A DNA stretch of 18,130 bases from an uncultured Blautia sp. (GTDB lineage: Bacteria; Bacillota; Clostridia; Lachnospirales; Lachnospiraceae): contig UQSX01000058.1 in NCBI GenBank assembly GCA_900543715.1, positions 1 through 18,130 on the forward strand. Reading direction: 5' to 3'. Below, piece by piece: positions 15,541 to 18,130 of this stretch. Every line of letters begins with the position of its first letter. Position 1 is the stretch's first letter. Position numbers and translations under genes: made by a program. The notes below the pieces were generated by a model, which worked only from the letters and a program-made list of their open reading frames with translations, searched no databases and was not told the origin of the DNA.

Positions 15541-15725
15541 TGTTTCTTTTTCCTTTCGCAGAGGCTCTGCCTCTCTTCTGTTGTGTATCTGGGGATTCCG
15601 GATGGATCTCGGAAAGACTTTATCCATATAAGAAAAAGACAGGAAATGCATTGCAGTCAGGATGTTTTTTCATAGCTTTGATCTGCTGTGTGTAAATTAT
15701 AGCATGCTTGAAAGGACTGTGTAAA
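15541..15725 (-). promoter_or_regulatory. Gene-free stretch upstream of recA with a second minus-strand promoter
   Basis: The interval between the recA promoter (15539) and the coat-operon terminator (15775) has no ORF with a convincing ribosome site. It holds a minus-strand promoter candidate, TTTACA (15720-15725), 18 bases, TATAAT (15696-15701), pointing toward recA, and a 6-base hairpin AGAGGC-TCT-GCCTCT (15560-15574). A 17-codon frame (start ATG near 15675) follows the promoter but lacks a good Shine-Dalgarno. It may be a distal recA promoter or a small transcript; neither is proved. Confidence 0.35.
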
Positions 15726-15774
15726 TCCCATGAAATTAGACAAATTTACCCGGATCTTTTCCAGGTAAAACTGT

Positions 15775-15829
15775 AAAAAATCCCCTTCCGTTCCAGAAGC
15801 TGATCTTCCGGAAACAGAAAGGGATTTTT
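15775..15829 (-). terminator. Terminator of the coat-protein operon
   Basis: Arms AAAAAATCCC (15775-15784) and GGGATTTTT (15821-15829), with further imperfect pairing inside (CTTCCGTTCC against GGAAACAGAAAG). On the minus strand the stem ends in a T6 run. It follows the second coat gene by about 35 bases. Confidence 0.8.
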
Positions 15830-15863
15830 CTGACAGTCCTGCTCCAGTACAGTGAAAAACTAA

Positions 15864-16121
15864 TTACTGAACAGCAGGCTGGCTGAGTACAGAGCGCACA
15901 TGGGCCACCTCTTCAGGCTTTGCACAGGCTGCTGGAACATAATAGCTCTTGGCTCTGGCGATCTGATAGATTTCCTCCTGGGACATTTCGCACTGATTCC
16001 GCATCTGTTTAAGCACCTGCTTTAACTGAGAGTTCTCTGTCTGAGAGATCATCTCTCCGTAGCGTACCAGTTCACCGTTGATTCCTGCCAAAGTATCTGC
16101 CACCATTGTCTTATCTGTCAT
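15864..16121 (-). CDS. CotF-like spore coat protein
   Basis: Small protein of 85 residues. The frame opens at a GTG (16130), but AGGAGG is 8 bases from the ATG at 16121, giving MTDKTMVADTLAGING. The pattern of an N-terminal D-x-L helix, then two amphipathic helices (GELVRYGEMISQTENSQLKQVLKQMRNQ and SQEEIYQIARAKSYY) ending in YYVPAA, resembles the Coat_F domain of Bacillus CotF, a four-helix ferritin-like fold of the spore coat. The Shine-Dalgarno overlaps the stop codon of the preceding coat gene, 12 bases away, so the two are co-translated. Exact coat layer and partner are unknown; the call rests on pattern resemblance. Confidence 0.7.
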   Translation of the reverse strand: MTDKTMVADTLAGINGELVRYGEMISQTENSQLKQVLKQMRNQCEMSQEEIYQIARAKSYYVPAACAKPEEVAHVRSVLSQPAVQ

Positions 16122-16133
16122 TTTTTCCACCTC

Positions 16134-16319
16134 CTACTGTAAAAACTTCATAAGCTGCTGCTTGCTTTCCAAGGCTGACTGGGCCGATTTCTGGAAAAAC
16201 TGTTTTACCTGAGGATCCTGAGCCTCATGGGCATAATCCTGCATTTTACAGTGGGTAGTGTCAAAACCGCCGATGAGATGACGAAGATTCTGAAGGTCTA
16301 ATACCGAAATTTCTGTCAT
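16134..16319 (-). CDS. Small spore coat-like protein, partner of the CotF-like gene
   Basis: 61 residues from the ATG at 16319, which has AGGAGG at 8 bases; an upstream in-frame GTG (16349) precedes that site and is not used. It is predicted to be two helices: SVLDLQNLRHLIGGFDTTHCKMQDYA, then DPQVKQFFQKSAQSALESKQQLMKFL. The second has the spacing of a Coat_F helix, so the two small genes may supply halves of one four-helix bundle. One cysteine (in THCKMQ). Family assignment is mainly from context and weak pattern resemblance; it could be annotated as hypothetical. Neighbours are the ABC permease gene upstream (66 bases) and the CotF-like gene downstream. Confidence 0.55.
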   Translation of the reverse strand: MTEISVLDLQNLRHLIGGFDTTHCKMQDYAHEAQDPQVKQFFQKSAQSALESKQQLMKFLQ

Positions 16320-16351
16320 GATCATTTCCTCCTTAAATTTTGTTTCCACAG

Positions 16352-16381
16352 TTAGTATGACAAAAATCCGGATTTTTATGT
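16352..16381 (-). promoter_or_regulatory. Possible mother-cell sigma (SigE-like) promoter of the coat genes
   Basis: On the minus strand, ACATAAAA (16374-16381), 14 bases, CATACTAA (16352-16359), which loosely fits the SigE pattern of an ATA-containing -35 and a CATACA-T -10. The spacer contains the perfect palindrome AAAAATCCGGATTTTT. No sigma-A promoter was seen here. Expression during sporulation is inferred from the gene products. Confidence 0.3.
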
Positions 16382-16385
16382 GGCA

Positions 16386-18130
16386 TTAAGGATTTCGGAT
16401 AATCCTTTTGCTTCCAAAATAGGTAAGTAAAAAATAGGCTCCGTAGATCAGGATAAAAATCACTGTTGCAGCAAGAACAGAGGAGAAATAATCGATCCGT
16501 CCTATGCTCTGAAGGCCTATTTTTATAAAAATCATTCCGAAGACTGAATGGACCGCTGCCAGAAGCAGGGGAATAAAAAAGAATATGCCGATCTGTCCAA
16601 AAAGGGCCCGGCTGATCATTTTCTCATCAGCCCCAAGCTTTCGCAGCATGGCATACCGGTCTTTGTTGTCGGAACTCTCGGAAAGTTCTTTCAGAGCTAG
16701 TATGGCGGCGCTGCAGATCAGAAAAATAATTCCCAGGTAGATGGATATAAAAGTAACTGCAGCAGAAAGTCCTCCGCTTACCGCAATGATATCTATTTTT
16801 GTATTGATCAGGAAACCGTCTGACATATTGGCAACATCATATTTCATAACTTCCCGGTCCGTCTGCTCTTTTTCTTTTTGTGTATCTGCCTGGTAATCTG
16901 CTGCCAGAAAGCTGCTGCCTTTCCACTCTTCCCTCACCTGATCGTCGGCCAGGATAAAAATTCCTGTATTTCCATGATTGGCCATCATTTGCGTAAATCC
17001 ATAAACACAGCTTTCATAAGCCGGCCGGTAGGTTTTTCCATTAAGACTGATCGCCTTTCCAGCCTCCAAAAGCTGATTTCTCAGTTCATCTGTAACCTCA
17101 TAATCACTGACAATGGCGTAAGTATCTTCGTCTACTTCTACAGGTTCCATACCGTACAGAGCGGCCAGACGATTATACTCGGATTCTTTCATGATGGTTT
17201 CCTGATTTTCATTTCCCGCAAGATTCGCCGCCAGCCCTGAGGCCTCTGCATCCAGTCCTGTCCGATCCATGGTATCTCTCATAGTAAGGTCCGGGCTGCT
17301 GTAAAAGCTGACCTCCACATACCCTTCTTTTAAAAGGGACAGGTCAAATCCTTTTTCTTCCAGTTTTGTACTGACCTTCTCTCCGGAAAGATCCGTAAAA
17401 TTCGCATCCACCGGCGTCAGTTCACGGAGCATTTTCTGAAAACTGAAATTGACCCCCAGACCTCCTCCCAGGACGCAGATCGTCAGAAACAGCATAAGGC
17501 AGATAATGGTCATGGAAAAGACCATGGTGTTTACCTTACTGTGGATCTGCCGGAGGATAAAAGCGTTAAGATCCTTGAAATAGTATTTCCTGCTTTTCTG
17601 AAAAATCTGCAGAAGGAACCCTGAAAGGGACCAGAAAAACAGAAAAGTTCCCACACAGCCTGCCAGAATGATAAGCAGGATCTTTCCCGTGGTGAGTGTC
17701 TCAGGATGGCTCACCTGATAATATTGAAAGATCAGATCTGCCGCTGCCAGGAGAAATATCAATACACAGAGTACCGGATTTTTCATCCGTATCTTCTCAT
17801 TTTTCTTTCCTGCAGACAGCAGACCTGCCAGAGAATATCTGGAAAGACTTATGAGATTAAATACTGCCACGATCAAAAACAGAATGCCGAAATACAGGAT
17901 CGTTTTCCAAAAAGCCTTCATGGAAAACACAAACTGATATCCGTCCATAACACCGTTAAACATACGGACTACCAGAAGAGACATAAACTGGGCGCCGAAA
18001 ATTCCTATGAGCAGTCCCACAGCCAGGGACAGAAGTCCAATGAGAAAGGTTTCGCCCAGAAGGATCCTGGAAATCTGCATCTTCCCCATTCCCAGGGTCA
18101 TATAAATGCCAAACTCCTTTTTTCTCCTTC
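16386..18130 (-). CDS. BceB/FtsX-type ABC transporter permease, 5' end outside the window
   Basis: The frame stays open to the window edge: codons upstream of the internal ATG at 18101 read RRKKEFGIY before MTLGMGK, the usual run-in of the first FtsX domain, so the real start lies beyond 18130. About 581 residues are visible. Counting from that ATG, hydrophobic segments lie near 13-45, 67-86, 109-128, 141-165 and 192-215. A soluble extracellular region spans about 218-430, followed by segments near 437-470, 500-527 and 540-562. The second FtsX signature is DRYAMLRKLGADEKMISRALFGQIG. This layout is that of BceB permeases, which with an ATPase and a histidine kinase sense and detoxify peptide antibiotics such as bacitracin. 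The ATPase and kinase genes are expected upstream, outside the view. Confidence 0.85.
   Translation of the reverse strand, partial: RRKKEFGIYMTLGMGKMQISRILLGETFLIGLLSLAVGLLIGIFGAQFMSLLVVRMFNGVMDGYQFVFSMKAFWKTILYFGILFLIVAVFNLISLSRYSLAGLLSAGKKNEKIRMKNPVLCVLIFLLAAADLIFQYYQVSHPETLTTGKILLIILAGCVGTFLFFWSLSGFLLQIFQKSRKYYFKDLNAFILRQIHSKVNTMVFSMTIICLMLFLTICVLGGGLGVNFSFQKMLRELTPVDANFTDLSGEKVSTKLEEKGFDLSLLKEGYVEVSFYSSPDLTMRDTMDRTGLDAEASGLAANLAGNENQETIMKESEYNRLAALYGMEPVEVDEDTYAIVSDYEVTDELRNQLLEAGKAISLNGKTYRPAYESCVYGFTQMMANHGNTGIFILADDQVREEWKGSSFLAADYQADTQKEKEQTDREVMKYDVANMSDGFLINTKIDIIAVSGGLSAAVTFISIYLGIIFLICSAAILALKELSESSDNKDRYAMLRKLGADEKMISRALFGQIGIFFFIPLLLAAVHSVFGMIFIKIGLQSIGRIDYFSSVLAATVIFILIYGAYFLLTYFGSKRIIRNP

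Noticed and set aside
15492..15695. 67-codon plus-strand frame upstream of recA
   Set aside because: Its start lies in the LexA box and it runs backward through the recA promoter; no Shine-Dalgarno and no family resemblance.

Overview
The window looks like chromosome of a spore-forming Gram-positive Clostridia, most likely a Lachnospiraceae-type gut anaerobe (genus not determinable here). Reasons: strong AGGAGG Shine-Dalgarno sites, several GTG starts, moderate GC, spore genes (spoIIM, CotF-like coat genes, a SpoVB-type flippase), RNase Y, a Gram-positive SOS box at recA, and an IscR-type regulator heading an iscS-iscU-mnmA operon. Almost all of it is core genome. I see no prophage, insertion sequence, CRISPR array or RNA gene, and no convincing undescribed multi-gene system.

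Layout. (1) 1-3500: minus-strand glycolytic cluster gap-pgk-tpiA. It has a sigma-A promoter, a candidate Rex operator and a leader hairpin ahead of gap, a GC-rich hairpin between gap and pgk, a mosaic non-coding repeat between pgk and tpiA, and a terminator after tpiA. (2) 3550-4428: plus-strand PHP-family histidinol phosphatase, whose 3' end overlaps the end of mnmA. (3) 4417-7743: minus-strand iscR-iscS-iscU-mnmA operon (Fe-S assembly plus tRNA 2-thiolation), with an IscR-like operator just downstream of its promoter. (4) 7737-10309: plus-strand SpoVB/MurJ-like flippase and a type I DAHP synthase, each with its own candidate promoter, ending at a bidirectional terminator. (5) 10308-13685: minus-strand xerD, spoIIM and rny, separated by a 21-bp perfect terminator hairpin and AT-rich regulatory DNA. 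(6) 13770-15539: minus-strand recA-recX operon with a LexA box. (7) 15541-16381: a roughly 230-base gene-free stretch, a terminator, and two small coat-protein genes. (8) 16386-18130: a BceB/FtsX-type ABC permease cut by the window edge.

How the genes work together: IscS supplies sulfur to IscU for clusters and to MnmA for s2U34, and IscR senses cluster status. GAPDH, PGK and TPI are consecutive lower-glycolysis steps. RecX tunes RecA and is translated from the same message through overlapping TAATG codons. The least explained parts are non-coding: the pgk-tpiA repeat (910-1061), abutting dyads over the rny promoter (13636-13667, with a third at 13716-13730), direct repeats upstream of xerD (11298-11343), and the long leader upstream of the recA promoter (15541-15725). 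Five gene starts (gap, spoIIM, recA and both coat genes) were set at the codon with proper Shine-Dalgarno spacing rather than at the longest open frame.
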